From NCBI RefSeq assembly GCF_001905845.1, contig NZ_LIVZ01000008.1, forward strand, positions 1-64,000: DNA of 64,000 nt. Reading direction: 5' to 3'. The notes under the pieces are model-generated. The model saw only the letters and a list, made by a program, of their open reading frames with translations. It did no database searches and was not told the DNA's origin. The stretch is from Streptomyces sp. TSRI0107. Lineage in GTDB: Bacteria > Actinomycetota > Actinomycetes > Streptomycetales > Streptomycetaceae. The position numbers and the translations under genes were made by a program. Shown in pieces: positions 8,474 through 18,375 of the stretch (position 1 is the stretch's first letter; the number at the start of each line of letters is the position of its first letter).

Positions 8474-9504
8474 GCGCGACCACCACCACGGACGAGCGCC
8501 TGCTGCGCACCTCCCCGCTGCGCAGACTCCTCGGCCGCCCGGAACTGGGCTCGGTCGTCGGCGCGCTCGCCGTCTTCGTCTTCTTCGCGTTCGCCGCCGA
8601 CAGCTTCCTGCGCGCCTCCAGCCTGAGCACCGTCCTGTACGCGTCCTCCACCATCGGCATCATGGCCGTGCCGGTCGCGCTGCTGATGATCGGCGGCGAG
8701 TTCGACCTGTCGGCCGGTGTCCTGGTGACGTCGTCCGCACTGATCTCGTCGATGTTCAGCTACCAGATGACCGCCAACGTGTGGGTCGGCGTCGGCGTCT
8801 CCCTGCTGGCCACCCTGGCCATCGGCGCCTTCAACGGATTCATGCTGGCCCGCACCGGGCTGCCCAGCTTCATCATCACGCTCGGCACCTTCCTGATGCT
8901 GACCGGCATGAACCTCGGCTTCACCAAGCTGATCTCCGAGACGGTCTCCACCAAGACCATCGCCGACATGGAGGGCTTCCCCGCCGCCCGCGACGTCTTC
9001 GCCTCCACGCTCACGATCGGCGGCGTCGACTTCAAGGTCACCATCCTGTGGTGGTTCGCGCTGGTCGCCGTGGCCTCCTGGATCCTGCTGCGCACCCGCG
9101 CCGGCAACTGGATCTTCGCGGTCGGCGGCAACAAGGACGCGGCCCGCGCGGTGGGCGTCCCGGTCACCGCCACCAAGATCGGCCTCTACATGGGTGTGGC
9201 CTTCGGCGCCTGGATCGCCGGCCAGCACCTGCTCTTCTCGTACGACGTCGTCCAGTCCGGCGAGGGCGTCGGCAACGAGCTGATCTACATCATCGCCGCC
9301 GTCATCGGGGGCTGCCTGATCACCGGCGGCTACGGCAGCGCGGTCGGCTCGGCGGTCGGCGCGTTCATCTTCGGCATGACCAGCAAGGGCATCGTCTTCG
9401 CCGAGTGGAACCCCGACTGGTTCAAGTTTTTCCTCGGAGCGATGCTGCTCCTCGCGACCCTGCTCAACGCCTGGGTCCGCAAGCGCGCGGAGGCCACGAA
9501 ATGA
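8470..9504 (+). CDS. Sugar ABC transporter permease (RbsC family)
   Basis: A 344-aa integral membrane protein with about nine to ten hydrophobic segments. It has typical RbsC motifs: GGEFDLSAGVL near residue 77, LPSFIITLGTFLMLTG, and the C-terminal GGCLITGGYGSAVGSAVGAF. It forms the channel of the importer together with the ATPase encoded next. Both ends overlap their neighbours by 4 bp, so translation is coupled. Confidence 0.93.
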   Translation: MSATTTTDERLLRTSPLRRLLGRPELGSVVGALAVFVFFAFAADSFLRASSLSTVLYASSTIGIMAVPVALLMIGGEFDLSAGVLVTSSALISSMFSYQMTANVWVGVGVSLLATLAIGAFNGFMLARTGLPSFIITLGTFLMLTGMNLGFTKLISETVSTKTIADMEGFPAARDVFASTLTIGGVDFKVTILWWFALVAVASWILLRTRAGNWIFAVGGNKDAARAVGVPVTATKIGLYMGVAFGAWIAGQHLLFSYDVVQSGEGVGNELIYIIAAVIGGCLITGGYGSAVGSAVGAFIFGMTSKGIVFAEWNPDWFKFFLGAMLLLATLLNAWVRKRAEATK

Positions 9505-10331
9505 CGGACACGGCGATACGCACGGCGCTCGTGGAGCTGTCCGGCGTCAGCAAGCACTACGGCAACGTCCGCGCTCTCGAAGGCGTCTCCCTGGAGGTCC
9601 ACCCGGGCGAGATCACCTGCGTCCTGGGCGACAACGGCGCCGGCAAGTCCACCCTCATCAAGATCATCGCGGGTCTGCACCAGCACGACGCCGGCATCTT
9701 CCGCGTCGACGGCGAGGAGACCCGCCTCGGCTCCCCGCGCGAGGCCCTGGACCGCGGCATCGCCACGGTCTACCAGGACCTGGCCGTCGTCCCCCTCATG
9801 CCGGTCTGGCGGAACTTCTTCCTCGGCTCCGAACCCCGCAAGGGTGCCGGCCCCTTCAAGCGCATGGACGTCGACCACATGCGCCGCACCACCCACGCCG
9901 AACTCCTCCGCATGGGCATCGACCTGCGCGACGTCGACCAGCCCATCGGCACCCTCTCCGGCGGCGAACGCCAGTGCGTCGCCATCGCGCGGGCGGTGTA
10001 CTTCGGCGCCAAGGTCCTCATCCTCGACGAGCCGACGGCCGCCCTGGGCGTCAAGCAGTCGGGCGTGGTCCTGAAGTACGTGGCGGCCGCCCGCGACGAG
10101 GGCCTGGGCGTTGTCTTCATCACGCACAACCCGCATCACGCGTACCTGGTCGGCGATCGTTTCGTCCTGCTCCGGCGGGGCGCCATGGTCGGGAACCACA
10201 CCCGTGACGAGATCACGCTGGACGAGCTGACGGACCAGATGGCGGGCGGAACCGACCTGGCGGACCTGCGCCGGGAACTGAAGGGTCTTCAAGGGGCGCG
10301 AGCGACCACGACGGCGCCGCACCCGGCATAG
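9501..10331 (+). CDS. Sugar ABC transporter ATP-binding protein, single nucleotide-binding domain
   Basis: A 276-aa ATPase with one ABC domain: Walker A GDNGAGKST (about residues 45-53), signature LSGGERQ, Walker B ILILDEPTAALG, and the switch His in FITHNPHHA. Many ribose-type ATPases (RbsA) have two tandem domains of about 500 aa. This half-size form is the FrcA-type alternative seen with Peripla_BP_4 proteins. It powers the permease upstream and ends the ABC operon. Confidence 0.92.
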   Translation: MTDTAIRTALVELSGVSKHYGNVRALEGVSLEVHPGEITCVLGDNGAGKSTLIKIIAGLHQHDAGIFRVDGEETRLGSPREALDRGIATVYQDLAVVPLMPVWRNFFLGSEPRKGAGPFKRMDVDHMRRTTHAELLRMGIDLRDVDQPIGTLSGGERQCVAIARAVYFGAKVLILDEPTAALGVKQSGVVLKYVAAARDEGLGVVFITHNPHHAYLVGDRFVLLRRGAMVGNHTRDEITLDELTDQMAGGTDLADLRRELKGLQGARATTTAPHPA

Positions 10332-10387
10332 AACCCGGAACCACGCGGTTCGGCACCCCGCACCCCCGTGAGGCACAATCGGCGGCG

Positions 10388-11533
10388 ATGAGCACCTACG
10401 GCACCTTCACCGCCCCCATCGGCTCCCGGCGTGCCCCTGCCCTCAGAACGATCGGCACCCGGGAACGCCGCTCCCACCTGACCGCACCCCGCGTGCCCAC
10501 GGTCGGCATCGACATCGGCGGCACCAAGGTGATGGCGGGGGTCGTCGACGCCGACGGCAACATCCTGGAGAAGCTGCGCACGGAGACCCCGGACAGGTCC
10601 AAGAGCCCCAAGGTCGTCGAGGACACCATCGTCGAGCTGGTCCTGGACCTGTCCGACCGGCACGACGTGCACGCCGTCGGCATCGGCGCGGCCGGCTGGG
10701 TCGACGCCGACCGCAACCGGGTGCTGTTCGCCCCCCACCTGTCGTGGCGCAACGAACCGCTGCGCGACCGCATCGCCGGGCGCCTCGCGGTCCCCGTGCT
10801 CGTCGACAACGACGCCAACACCGCCGCCTGGGCGGAGTGGCGCTTCGGCGCCGGCCGCGGCGAGGACCACCTCGTCATGATCACCCTCGGTACCGGGATC
10901 GGCGGCGCCATCCTGGAGGACGGCCAGGTCAAGCGCGGCAAGTTCGGCGTCGCCGGCGAGTTCGGCCACATGCAGGTGGTGCCCGGCGGTCACCGCTGCC
11001 CGTGCGGCAACCGCGGCTGCTGGGAGCAGTACAGCTCCGGGAACGCGCTGGTCCGCGAGGCCAGGGAGCTGGCCGCCGCCGACTCACCGGTGGCGTACGG
11101 GATCATCGAGCACGTCAAGGGGCAGATCGGCGACATCACCGGCCCCATGATCACCGAGCTGGCCCGCGACGGCGACGCGATGTGCGTCGAGCTGCTCCAG
11201 GACATCGGCCAGTGGCTCGGCGTCGGCATCGCCAACCTGGCCGCCGCCCTCGACCCGTCCTGCTTCGTCATCGGCGGCGGCGTCTCGGCCGCGGACGACC
11301 TGCTGATCGGCCCCGCGCGGGACGCCTTCAAACGCCACCTCACCGGGCGCGGCTACCGCCCCGAGGCCCGTATCGTCCGCGCCCAGCTCGGCCCCGAGGC
11401 CGGCATGGTCGGCGCCGCCGACCTCGCCCGGCTGGTCGCCCGCCGCTTCCGCCGCGCCAAGCGCCGCCGCGTGGAGCGCTACGAGCGCTACGAACGGTAC
11501 GCGCAGGCCCGCCGCGCGGAGGGGTCGCTGTGA
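10388..11533 (+). CDS. ROK-family sugar kinase (glucokinase-like)
   Basis: A 381-aa ROK protein without an N-terminal helix-turn-helix, so an enzyme rather than a repressor. The ATP-binding phosphate loop is GIDIGGTKVMAGVV (about residues 39-52). The catalytic Asp lies in VLVDNDANTAA, and the zinc-binding ROK motif is CPCGNRGCWEQ. It probably phosphorylates glucose or a related hexose. The N-terminus is about 35 residues longer than usual and the C-terminus is Arg-rich, ERYERYERY. It follows the ABC operon after 56 bp and overlaps the next gene by 4 bp. Confidence 0.88.
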   Translation: MSTYGTFTAPIGSRRAPALRTIGTRERRSHLTAPRVPTVGIDIGGTKVMAGVVDADGNILEKLRTETPDRSKSPKVVEDTIVELVLDLSDRHDVHAVGIGAAGWVDADRNRVLFAPHLSWRNEPLRDRIAGRLAVPVLVDNDANTAAWAEWRFGAGRGEDHLVMITLGTGIGGAILEDGQVKRGKFGVAGEFGHMQVVPGGHRCPCGNRGCWEQYSSGNALVREARELAAADSPVAYGIIEHVKGQIGDITGPMITELARDGDAMCVELLQDIGQWLGVGIANLAAALDPSCFVIGGGVSAADDLLIGPARDAFKRHLTGRGYRPEARIVRAQLGPEAGMVGAADLARLVARRFRRAKRRRVERYERYERYAQARRAEGSL

Positions 11534-12126
11534 CGGCGGGGCCCCTGCCGTACCAGCCGGGCACCGCGGACGAGCCGGAGCGCCCCGCCGAGGACCGGAG
11601 CCACATGATCCGCCGCCGGGCGCTGACCCTGCTGATCATCGTGCTGCTCATCGGCATCCCGGCCGGCTACCTGGTGATCTCCGCCAACCAGAGCCGCGAC
11701 AGCGGCAAGGACAAGGAGGAGAAGTACTCCGCGACCGGCCTCACCGAGGGCTGGCCGTCCAAGGTGCAGCGCCGCCTCTACCAGGTGCCGATACCGCATC
11801 CGGCGAACAAGGTCGCCTGGTACGAGACGAACAACTGGAAGACCAGCCGCCTCTACGTCCAGTTCCAGACCACGCACGACGGTCTGGACGCCTTCCTGGC
11901 GGAGCTGGGCGCCGACCGGCACGACCTCGTCAAGGACGACATCACCATCGGCGCCCGCGACCGCGACGTCAGCGGCTGGACGTTCTCCGGCCCCACCGCC
12001 CGCCCCGGCCCGGACTACGGTCTCGTGCGCACGCAGAAGAACCCGAAGCCGTCGCAGAACGTCGTCGTGAACTTCGGCAATCCGACGTACCCGATGGTGT
12101 ACGTCGTCTCCCGCACGGTTCCCTGA
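11530..12126 (+). CDS. Hypothetical single-pass membrane protein
   Basis: A 198-aa protein starting with GTG inside the ROK gene's stop (4-bp overlap). A short cytoplasmic N-terminus is followed by one hydrophobic segment (about residues 34-55, LTLLIIVLLIGIPAGYLVIS) and an extracytoplasmic domain of about 140 residues. No catalytic motif is recognisable. It resembles sugar-kinase-linked membrane proteins of unknown function in Streptomyces. A hairpin follows its stop. Confidence 0.75.
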   Translation: MTAGPLPYQPGTADEPERPAEDRSHMIRRRALTLLIIVLLIGIPAGYLVISANQSRDSGKDKEEKYSATGLTEGWPSKVQRRLYQVPIPHPANKVAWYETNNWKTSRLYVQFQTTHDGLDAFLAELGADRHDLVKDDITIGARDRDVSGWTFSGPTARPGPDYGLVRTQKNPKPSQNVVVNFGNPTYPMVYVVSRTVP

Positions 12127-12132
12127 CGAGAG

Positions 12133-12157
12133 CGGCCCCGGACCGGTGCCGGGGCCG
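12133..12157. terminator. Hairpin terminator after the ROK/membrane-protein operon
   Basis: A 9-bp perfect stem, cggccccgg (12133-12141) with ccggggccg (12149-12157), and a 7-base loop lies 7 bp after the stop codon at 12126. It is followed by only a weak T-rich stretch, as is usual in Streptomyces. Confidence 0.6.
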
Positions 12158-12227
12158 GTTGTCAGACCCTCCCCGTAGAGTCGAAGACGACTGATCGGAA
12201 CACCCGGGGTGGGAGGTGACAGGACGT

Positions 12228-15083
12228 ATGCGTGACACGGTGGCGGCCGAGCCGGCGGACCTTCGCGTGCCCGCGGGACTCGCGGCCGTCTTCCTGCCCG
12301 CCCCCCTCCCGCGCGACGGCCGGATCGCCTTCTGGAACCCCGACGGCGACACCCCGGCGGACCTGCCCGCCGCCGAACCCACGGAACTGACGGTCGTACG
12401 GCCCCACGGCTCCGGAGTACGCCGCAAGCAGGCCCCCGCGCTCAGCGTGCCGCTCGGCGAGGCCCTGCCCCTGCTGGTCCGCGCGCGGCACGACCCCGCC
12501 GCCCACCCCGCCACCGCCTGCTGGGGCGCGGCCGCCCTGCACGCCCTGCGGCTCGCCGCCCGCGGCCGCTTCCTGCCCGGTCTCACGCCGACCGGCCACG
12601 ACGCCTGGCGGGCCGGCCCGCTCGACCCCGACGACGTCGCCCACCTGCGCGCCGTCGCCGCCGCCCTGCCCCACGAGGGCCACGCGGTGCCCCTGCCCGG
12701 CCCCGGCCCGCTCCGGCTGCCCGAGCCGGAGGCCCTGATGCGCTCCTTCCTGGACGCGGTCGCGGACACCCTGCCCCGCACCCCCGCCGCCCCGCACGCC
12801 TGCGGACGCCCCTTCGCCGACCGCCGCCCGCAGCGCCTGCCCGACGCCCACGACTGGGCCGCCGAGGTCGCCGCCGGCATGGACGCGGGCGTGCGCGTCT
12901 CGCTCCGGCTCGACCTCGCCGCCTACGACCTGTTCGACACCGGCCAGGAGGGCGAGGGCGGCGAACGGCTGCGCCGCGCGGGCGCCGCGATCGTCCAGGT
13001 GCACAGCCTCGCCGACCCCACGCTCGTGACCGACGCGGCCACGCTGTGGGCGGGCGGGGCGGACACGGAGTTCGGCCCCCGCGCCCGCGTGGACGCCGCG
13101 CTCGCCGTCCGCCGCGCGGCCCGCGTCTGGCCCCCGCTGGACCGGCTCGCCGAGCAGGACGTACCCGACGTCCTGGCCCTCTCCGAGGACGAGCTGGGCG
13201 ACCTGCTGGGCGTCGCCGCCACCCGCCTCGCCGCCGCCGGAGTCGCCGTGCACTGGCCGCGCGACCTCGCCCGCGACCTCACCGCCGCCGCCGTGGTGCG
13301 GCCCGCGCCGGGCTCCGCGACCGACGGCACCGGTTTCTTCGAGAGCGGGGAACTGCTCCAGTTCCGCTGGCAGCTCGCCCTCGGCGGCGAACCGCTCGGC
13401 GAGGCCGAGATGGACGCCCTCGCCGAGGCCCACCGGCCCGTGGTCCGGCTGCGCGACCAGTGGGTGCTCGTCGACCCGGCCCTCGTCCGCAAGGCCCGCA
13501 AACGCGAACTCGGCCTGCTCGACCCCGTCGACGCGCTCTCCGCCGCCCTCACCGGCACCGCGGAGGTCGACGGCGAGACCGTCGAGGCGGTCCCGGCCGG
13601 CGCCCTCGCCGCCCTGCGCGACCGCCTCACCGCCGGGGTGCGCCCCGCCGAACCGCCCGCCGGACTGCGCGCCACCCTGCGCGACTACCAGCTCCGCGGT
13701 CTGGCCTGGCTCGACCTCATGACCTCCCTCGGCCTCGGCGGCTGCCTCGCCGACGACATGGGCCTCGGCAAGACGATCACCGTCATCGCCCTGCACCTGA
13801 AGCGGGCCCGCCCCGAGCCGACCCTCGTCGTCTGCCCGGCCTCCCTGCTCGGCAACTGGCAGCGGGAGATCGAGCGGTTCGCCCCCGGCGTCCCGGTCCG
13901 CCGCTACCACGGCACCGGCCGCACCCTGGACGACCTCGGCGGCGGCTTCGTCCTCACCACCTACGGCACCATGCGCTCGGCCGCCCCGCTCCTCGCCGAA
14001 CAGCCCTGGGGCATGGTCGTCGCCGACGAGGCACAGCACGTCAAGAACCCGTACTCGGCCACCGCGAAGGCGCTGCGGACCATCCCCACACCCGCCCGCG
14101 TGGCCCTCACCGGCACCCCCGTCGAGAACAACCTCTCCGAGCTGTGGGCCCTGCTCGACTGGACCACGCCCGGCCTGCTGGGCCCCCTGAAGTCCTTCCG
14201 CGCCCGGCACGCCCGCGCCGTCGAGAACGGCGAGGACGAGGAGGCGGTGACCCGGCTGGCCCGCCTCGTCCGCCCCTTCCTGCTGCGCCGCAAGAAGTCC
14301 GACCCGGGCATCGTCCCCGAGCTGCCGCCCAAGACGGAGACCGACCACCCCGTCCCCCTCACCCGCGAACAGGCCGCGCTCTACGAGGCGGTGGTCCGCG
14401 AGTCGCTGCTCGCCATCGAGACGGCCGAGGGCATGGCACGCCGGGGCCTCGTCCTGAAGCTGCTGACCTCCCTCAAGCAGATCTGCGACCACCCCGCGCT
14501 GTACCTCAAGGAGGAACCCGGACAGCGCGGCGGCGTCGACCGGAACGCGGCCCGCTCCGGCAAACTCGCCCTGCTGGACGAACTGCTGGACACACTCCTC
14601 GCGGAGGACGGCTCGGCACTGGTCTTCACGCAGTACGTGGGCATGGCCCGCCTCATCACCGCCCACCTCGCCGCCCGCGCGGTCCCCGTCGACCTGCTGC
14701 ACGGCGGCACACCCGTGCCCGAGCGCGAGCGGATGGTCGACCGTTTCCAGGGCGGCGAGACCCCGGTCCTCGTCCTCTCCCTCAAAGCGGCCGGCACCGG
14801 CCTGAACCTCACCCGCGCGGGCCACGTCGTCCACTTCGACCGCTGGTGGAACCCGGCCGTCGAGGAGCAGGCCACCGACCGCGCGTACCGCATCGGCCAG
14901 ACCCAGCCCGTCCAGGTCCACCGCCTCGTCACCGAGGGCACGGTGGAGGACCGCATCGCCGAGATGCTGGCCTCCAAGCGCGCCCTGGCCGACGCGATCC
15001 TCGGCTCCGGCGAGGCGGCCCTCACCGAACTGACGGACCGTGAGCTGACCGACCTGGTCTCGCTGCGGAGGGCGGAGTCATGA
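12228..15083 (+). CDS. SNF2-family DEAD/DEAH-box helicase
   Basis: A 951-aa Swi2/Snf2-type ATPase. Residues 1-480 form the bacterial N-terminal region; from about 485 the two helicase lobes follow. Walker A is DDMGLGKTITVIAL, Walker B box ADEAQHVKN, motif III LTGTPVENN, and in lobe 2 FTQYVGMARLI and QATDRAYRIGQTQPV. It should translocate on double-stranded DNA, and its cellular role is not established. The ATG at 12228 follows GGGAGG; an in-frame GTG 12 bp upstream is the alternative. It overlaps the SWIM gene by 4 bp, a conserved actinobacterial pairing. Confidence 0.93.
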   Translation: MRDTVAAEPADLRVPAGLAAVFLPAPLPRDGRIAFWNPDGDTPADLPAAEPTELTVVRPHGSGVRRKQAPALSVPLGEALPLLVRARHDPAAHPATACWGAAALHALRLAARGRFLPGLTPTGHDAWRAGPLDPDDVAHLRAVAAALPHEGHAVPLPGPGPLRLPEPEALMRSFLDAVADTLPRTPAAPHACGRPFADRRPQRLPDAHDWAAEVAAGMDAGVRVSLRLDLAAYDLFDTGQEGEGGERLRRAGAAIVQVHSLADPTLVTDAATLWAGGADTEFGPRARVDAALAVRRAARVWPPLDRLAEQDVPDVLALSEDELGDLLGVAATRLAAAGVAVHWPRDLARDLTAAAVVRPAPGSATDGTGFFESGELLQFRWQLALGGEPLGEAEMDALAEAHRPVVRLRDQWVLVDPALVRKARKRELGLLDPVDALSAALTGTAEVDGETVEAVPAGALAALRDRLTAGVRPAEPPAGLRATLRDYQLRGLAWLDLMTSLGLGGCLADDMGLGKTITVIALHLKRARPEPTLVVCPASLLGNWQREIERFAPGVPVRRYHGTGRTLDDLGGGFVLTTYGTMRSAAPLLAEQPWGMVVADEAQHVKNPYSATAKALRTIPTPARVALTGTPVENNLSELWALLDWTTPGLLGPLKSFRARHARAVENGEDEEAVTRLARLVRPFLLRRKKSDPGIVPELPPKTETDHPVPLTREQAALYEAVVRESLLAIETAEGMARRGLVLKLLTSLKQICDHPALYLKEEPGQRGGVDRNAARSGKLALLDELLDTLLAEDGSALVFTQYVGMARLITAHLAARAVPVDLLHGGTPVPERERMVDRFQGGETPVLVLSLKAAGTGLNLTRAGHVVHFDRWWNPAVEEQATDRAYRIGQTQPVQVHRLVTEGTVEDRIAEMLASKRALADAILGSGEAALTELTDRELTDLVSLRRAES

Positions 15084-17260
15084 GCGAGGTGTCGCGGGAG
15101 CGGGACGCCGAGGGCGCGGGCGCCGACGAGGCCGTCGTCGCGGGGACCGGCATCGAGGGGGACGGTGCCGAGGAGACGCGGTCCGCCCGTCCGGGAGACG
15201 CGGCACGCCGCGCGCTGCGCGCGGCGCGGGGGACGCGGGGAGCGGCGGCGGGTACGCCGACGACGGACGCTGTCGGGGGCGTCGAGGACACCGGCACCGG
15301 CGACACGGGCGACGCCGACGGGACACGCGAGTTCCGTGCACCCCGTGCATCCCGTGAACCGCGTGAGCCCCGTCCCGGTGACGCCGCCCGCGCGGCGCTG
15401 CGCCGGGCGGTCGCGGCCCGGCGGGGCGCCGGGGAGCACCTGGGTGAGCAGGCCGAGGGGGAGGAACGGGCCGTCGGGGAGGTGCCGCAAGCCGACGACC
15501 GGTCCGCGGGCGCCGAGCCGCACCACGAAACGCACGCCGAGCCGCACCACGAAGCGCACGCCGAGCCGCACCACAAGTCGGACGACGAACCGGGCGACGA
15601 ACCGCACCACACCCCTGCCGGGGCGCCCCGGACAGGCGACAGCCGGGACACCCGTCCCGCCGACGCCGCCCGCGACGCGCTCCGCGCCGCCCGCCGGGAA
15701 CAGGAGAAGGAGCGCGCGGCCACCAAGGCGCCGCGCACCGCCCCGGTGCGCCGCCCGGACCGCCCCACGTCGTCCAGGGACGTGGCCGCCTTCCTGGCGA
15801 ACGCCTTCCGGATGCCGGCCGACACGGACGGCCCGGCGGAGCCCTCCCATGCCGCTGCACCCTCCCACGCCGTAGGACCCGCCCGCCCCGCCACGCCGTC
15901 GGACGCCAACCCCCGCCCACACCGGGCCACTTGGGCCGCCGACGCCGACGCAGAGGCCGCCGCCCGCCCCGAACCCGGCTCCACCCCCCGCTCCATGGCC
16001 TCCCCCCGCCGTGACGGCGACCTCCGCCGCACCTTCCCGGCCTTCCCGCCCCGTCCCTCCGAGGGTGACGGCCGGTTCGCGGAGACCTGGTGGGGCGACG
16101 CCTGGATCACCGCGTTGGAGGAGGGCGCGCTCGACGCCAAGCGGCTGGACCGCGGCCGGGGTTACGCCGAGCGGGGCCATGTCGACGCCATCACGGTGAC
16201 ACCGGGCCTGGTCCTCGCCTACGTGCACGGCAGCCGCCCCAGGCCGTACCGGGTGCAGATCCGCCTGCGCACCCTGGACGACGCGGACTGGGAGCGGTTC
16301 CTGGACGCGGCGGCGGACCGGCCGGGGCACATCGCCGCGCTGCTGGACAAGGAGATGCCGCACTCCCTCGCGGAGGGCGACGTGCCGCTGCTGCCCGGCC
16401 CCGGCGACCTGGAGCCCCGGTGCAGCTGCCCCGACCGCGGCCACCCCTGCAAGCACGCCGCCGCCCTGTGCTACCAGACGGCCCGGCTGCTCGACGCCGA
16501 CCCGTTCGTGCTGCTCCTGCTGCGCGGCCGGGGCGAGCGCGAACTCCTCGACGCGCTCTCCCGGTTGAGCGCCACCCGAGCGGCCCGCTCCGCCCAGGAC
16601 CGGGATCCGGCACCGCTGCCCGGCGTCCGCGCCGCCGACGCCCTCGCCCCACGTCGACTTCCGCCGCTGCCCGCGCCGTTGCCGGTGCCCCCGCACCCGG
16701 AGCAGCCCCCGGCCTACCCGGCGGCGCCCGGCGGCCCCGACCCGCTCGCGCTGGACCAGCTCGCCACCGACGCCGCGGCCCGCGCCCACGCGCTGCTCGC
16801 CACCGGCCACGACCCGGCCGCCGAGCTGACCCTGTGGCAGGACGCGGTGCGGCTCGCCGCGGCCCGCCCCGGCGCCGGACTCACCGTCGCCACCCGCGGC
16901 CTGTACGCGTCCCTCGCCTCCGCCGCCGGCCGCACCCCCGCCGAGCTGGCGCGCGCGGTCGCCGCCTGGCGTCAGGGCGGCCCGGACGGGCTCGCCGCCC
17001 TCGAAGAGCCCTGGGATCCGCCGGCCGGCCGTTTCGACCGGGCCCGGCCGCTCCTCCTCGCCGCCGACCTCCCCGCGTTCCGGCCCTGGCGCAACCGCCT
17101 CACGCACCCCCGCGGCCACCTCCAGCTCCGCCTCGGCCGCGACGGCCTCTGGTACGGCTACGAGTCCGACCCCGGCGCCGACGACTGGTGGCCCCGCGGC
17201 ACCCCCGACCCCGACCCGGTGGGCGCCCTCACCGGCCTCGGCGCCTCCGCCGAAGCCTGA
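15080..17260 (+). CDS. SWIM zinc-finger domain protein
   Basis: A 726-aa protein. Residues 1-310 are low-complexity (Ala, Arg, Glu, His repeats such as EPHHEAHAEPHHE) and probably disordered. A conserved block follows, beginning FAETWWGDAWITALEE. The SWIM motif CSCPDRGHPCKHAAALCY (CxC...CxH) starts near residue 448. The C-terminal third is Pro- and Ala-rich with no known motif. SWIM fingers bind nucleic acid or protein. Translation is coupled to the SNF2 helicase, which suggests a shared DNA-processing complex. Confidence 0.88.
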   Translation: MSEVSRERDAEGAGADEAVVAGTGIEGDGAEETRSARPGDAARRALRAARGTRGAAAGTPTTDAVGGVEDTGTGDTGDADGTREFRAPRASREPREPRPGDAARAALRRAVAARRGAGEHLGEQAEGEERAVGEVPQADDRSAGAEPHHETHAEPHHEAHAEPHHKSDDEPGDEPHHTPAGAPRTGDSRDTRPADAARDALRAARREQEKERAATKAPRTAPVRRPDRPTSSRDVAAFLANAFRMPADTDGPAEPSHAAAPSHAVGPARPATPSDANPRPHRATWAADADAEAAARPEPGSTPRSMASPRRDGDLRRTFPAFPPRPSEGDGRFAETWWGDAWITALEEGALDAKRLDRGRGYAERGHVDAITVTPGLVLAYVHGSRPRPYRVQIRLRTLDDADWERFLDAAADRPGHIAALLDKEMPHSLAEGDVPLLPGPGDLEPRCSCPDRGHPCKHAAALCYQTARLLDADPFVLLLLRGRGERELLDALSRLSATRAARSAQDRDPAPLPGVRAADALAPRRLPPLPAPLPVPPHPEQPPAYPAAPGGPDPLALDQLATDAAARAHALLATGHDPAAELTLWQDAVRLAAARPGAGLTVATRGLYASLASAAGRTPAELARAVAAWRQGGPDGLAALEEPWDPPAGRFDRARPLLLAADLPAFRPWRNRLTHPRGHLQLRLGRDGLWYGYESDPGADDWWPRGTPDPDPVGALTGLGASAEA

Positions 17261-17406
17261 CCGGACCTCAGATCCGGACCCGGCGGGAGCGGCCGGAAAC
17301 ACCCGGTGGCCCAGCGCGGAAAGCAAGCGGAGAGAAGCGCCCACCGCGACGGTGGCCCACACTCTGCAAGCGTGACTCCCCGCGCCATGAGGCAGGAGGA
17401 CAACGC

Positions 17407-18375
17407 GTGAGTGAGACCGCCGCGGCAACGGCACCCACCGAGCCGCTCAGAACGTCCTTGTTCGTCCCCGGCAGCTTCCCCCGCAGACGGGGACTGATCG
17501 TGCTGCTCAGCCTGATCGGCGGCCTGCTGGCCGCGTACGCCTGGTCCGCCGAGTTCGTGGACCACGAGATCGGCTTCAGGACCGCCGACACCCTGCTGGG
17601 GCACAACCCGGAGACCACCCCCATCAGCGGCATCGCCGCCGGGGTGGTCTTCGCCTTCGTCACCGGCCTGGCCGGATCGTTCACCGCGTGCAACATCGCG
17701 GTCTTCGGTGCCGTCGGGCCGCTGGTGGGGCAGAAGGAGTCGCGACGGCAGCGGTTCCTGCACACCGTCAAGCCGCTGGGCTGGATGGCCGCCGGCATGA
17801 TCCCGGTGTCCGCCCTCTACGGAGTGATCGTGGGCCTGGCCGGCACCCACATGCCGCAGTTCTCGACCGTCAGGCCCGCCGGCGGAGGCATGACGCCCCG
17901 CATCGCCCAGGCGATGATCACCTTCGGGTTCATCGGGCTCGTCATGATCGTCCTCGGCCTGGCCGCCCTGGGAGTGATCAGGGATCCGCTGGCCGCCGCC
18001 TCCCGGCGGTTCCGCAACGCGCCGCTGGTGCTGATGGGCGTCCTGGTCGGCGCCTTCCTGATCGGGCGCCCGTACCCGCTGTTCCGGAGCCTGTTCCGGC
18101 ACGCGGCGACCACGCAGGACCCGCTGTACGGCGCGGTCGCGTTCACCCTGCAGTCCCTCGGCAACGTGCTCGTCATGGCGGTGCTGTTCATCGCGCTGTC
18201 CTACGGACTGGGCGGGCGGCTTCAGCGCTGGCTCACCGCGCGGCCGGGCCGGGCGGCCACGCTGACCGCCTCGGCGTTCCTCGTCACCGGTTTCTTCACC
18301 CTCGTCTACTGGACGGTGCGCATTCTCGGCAGGCTCGACTACATCTGGTTCCCGACGGCTCCCTGGAACAACTGA
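17407..18375 (+). CDS. Multi-pass membrane protein of unknown function
   Basis: A 322-aa protein with seven or eight hydrophobic segments (first about residues 31-46, last about 285-305). The GTG start at 17407 follows a strong AGGAGG. The segment AGSFTACNIAVFGAVGPLVG resembles CcdA/DsbD-type helix regions only weakly, and the cysteine pair expected of those proteins is absent. Its 3' end overlaps the convergent MerR gene by 80 bp. Confidence 0.7.
   Translation: MSETAAATAPTEPLRTSLFVPGSFPRRRGLIVLLSLIGGLLAAYAWSAEFVDHEIGFRTADTLLGHNPETTPISGIAAGVVFAFVTGLAGSFTACNIAVFGAVGPLVGQKESRRQRFLHTVKPLGWMAAGMIPVSALYGVIVGLAGTHMPQFSTVRPAGGGMTPRIAQAMITFGFIGLVMIVLGLAALGVIRDPLAAASRRFRNAPLVLMGVLVGAFLIGRPYPLFRSLFRHAATTQDPLYGAVAFTLQSLGNVLVMAVLFIALSYGLGGRLQRWLTARPGRAATLTASAFLVTGFFTLVYWTVRILGRLDYIWFPTAPWNN

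Noticed and set aside
14381..17434. A 1017-codon minus-strand open frame opposite the SNF2 and SWIM genes
   Set aside because: It has no recognisable motif and composition typical of an antisense shadow; the plus-strand genes have helicase and SWIM motifs.
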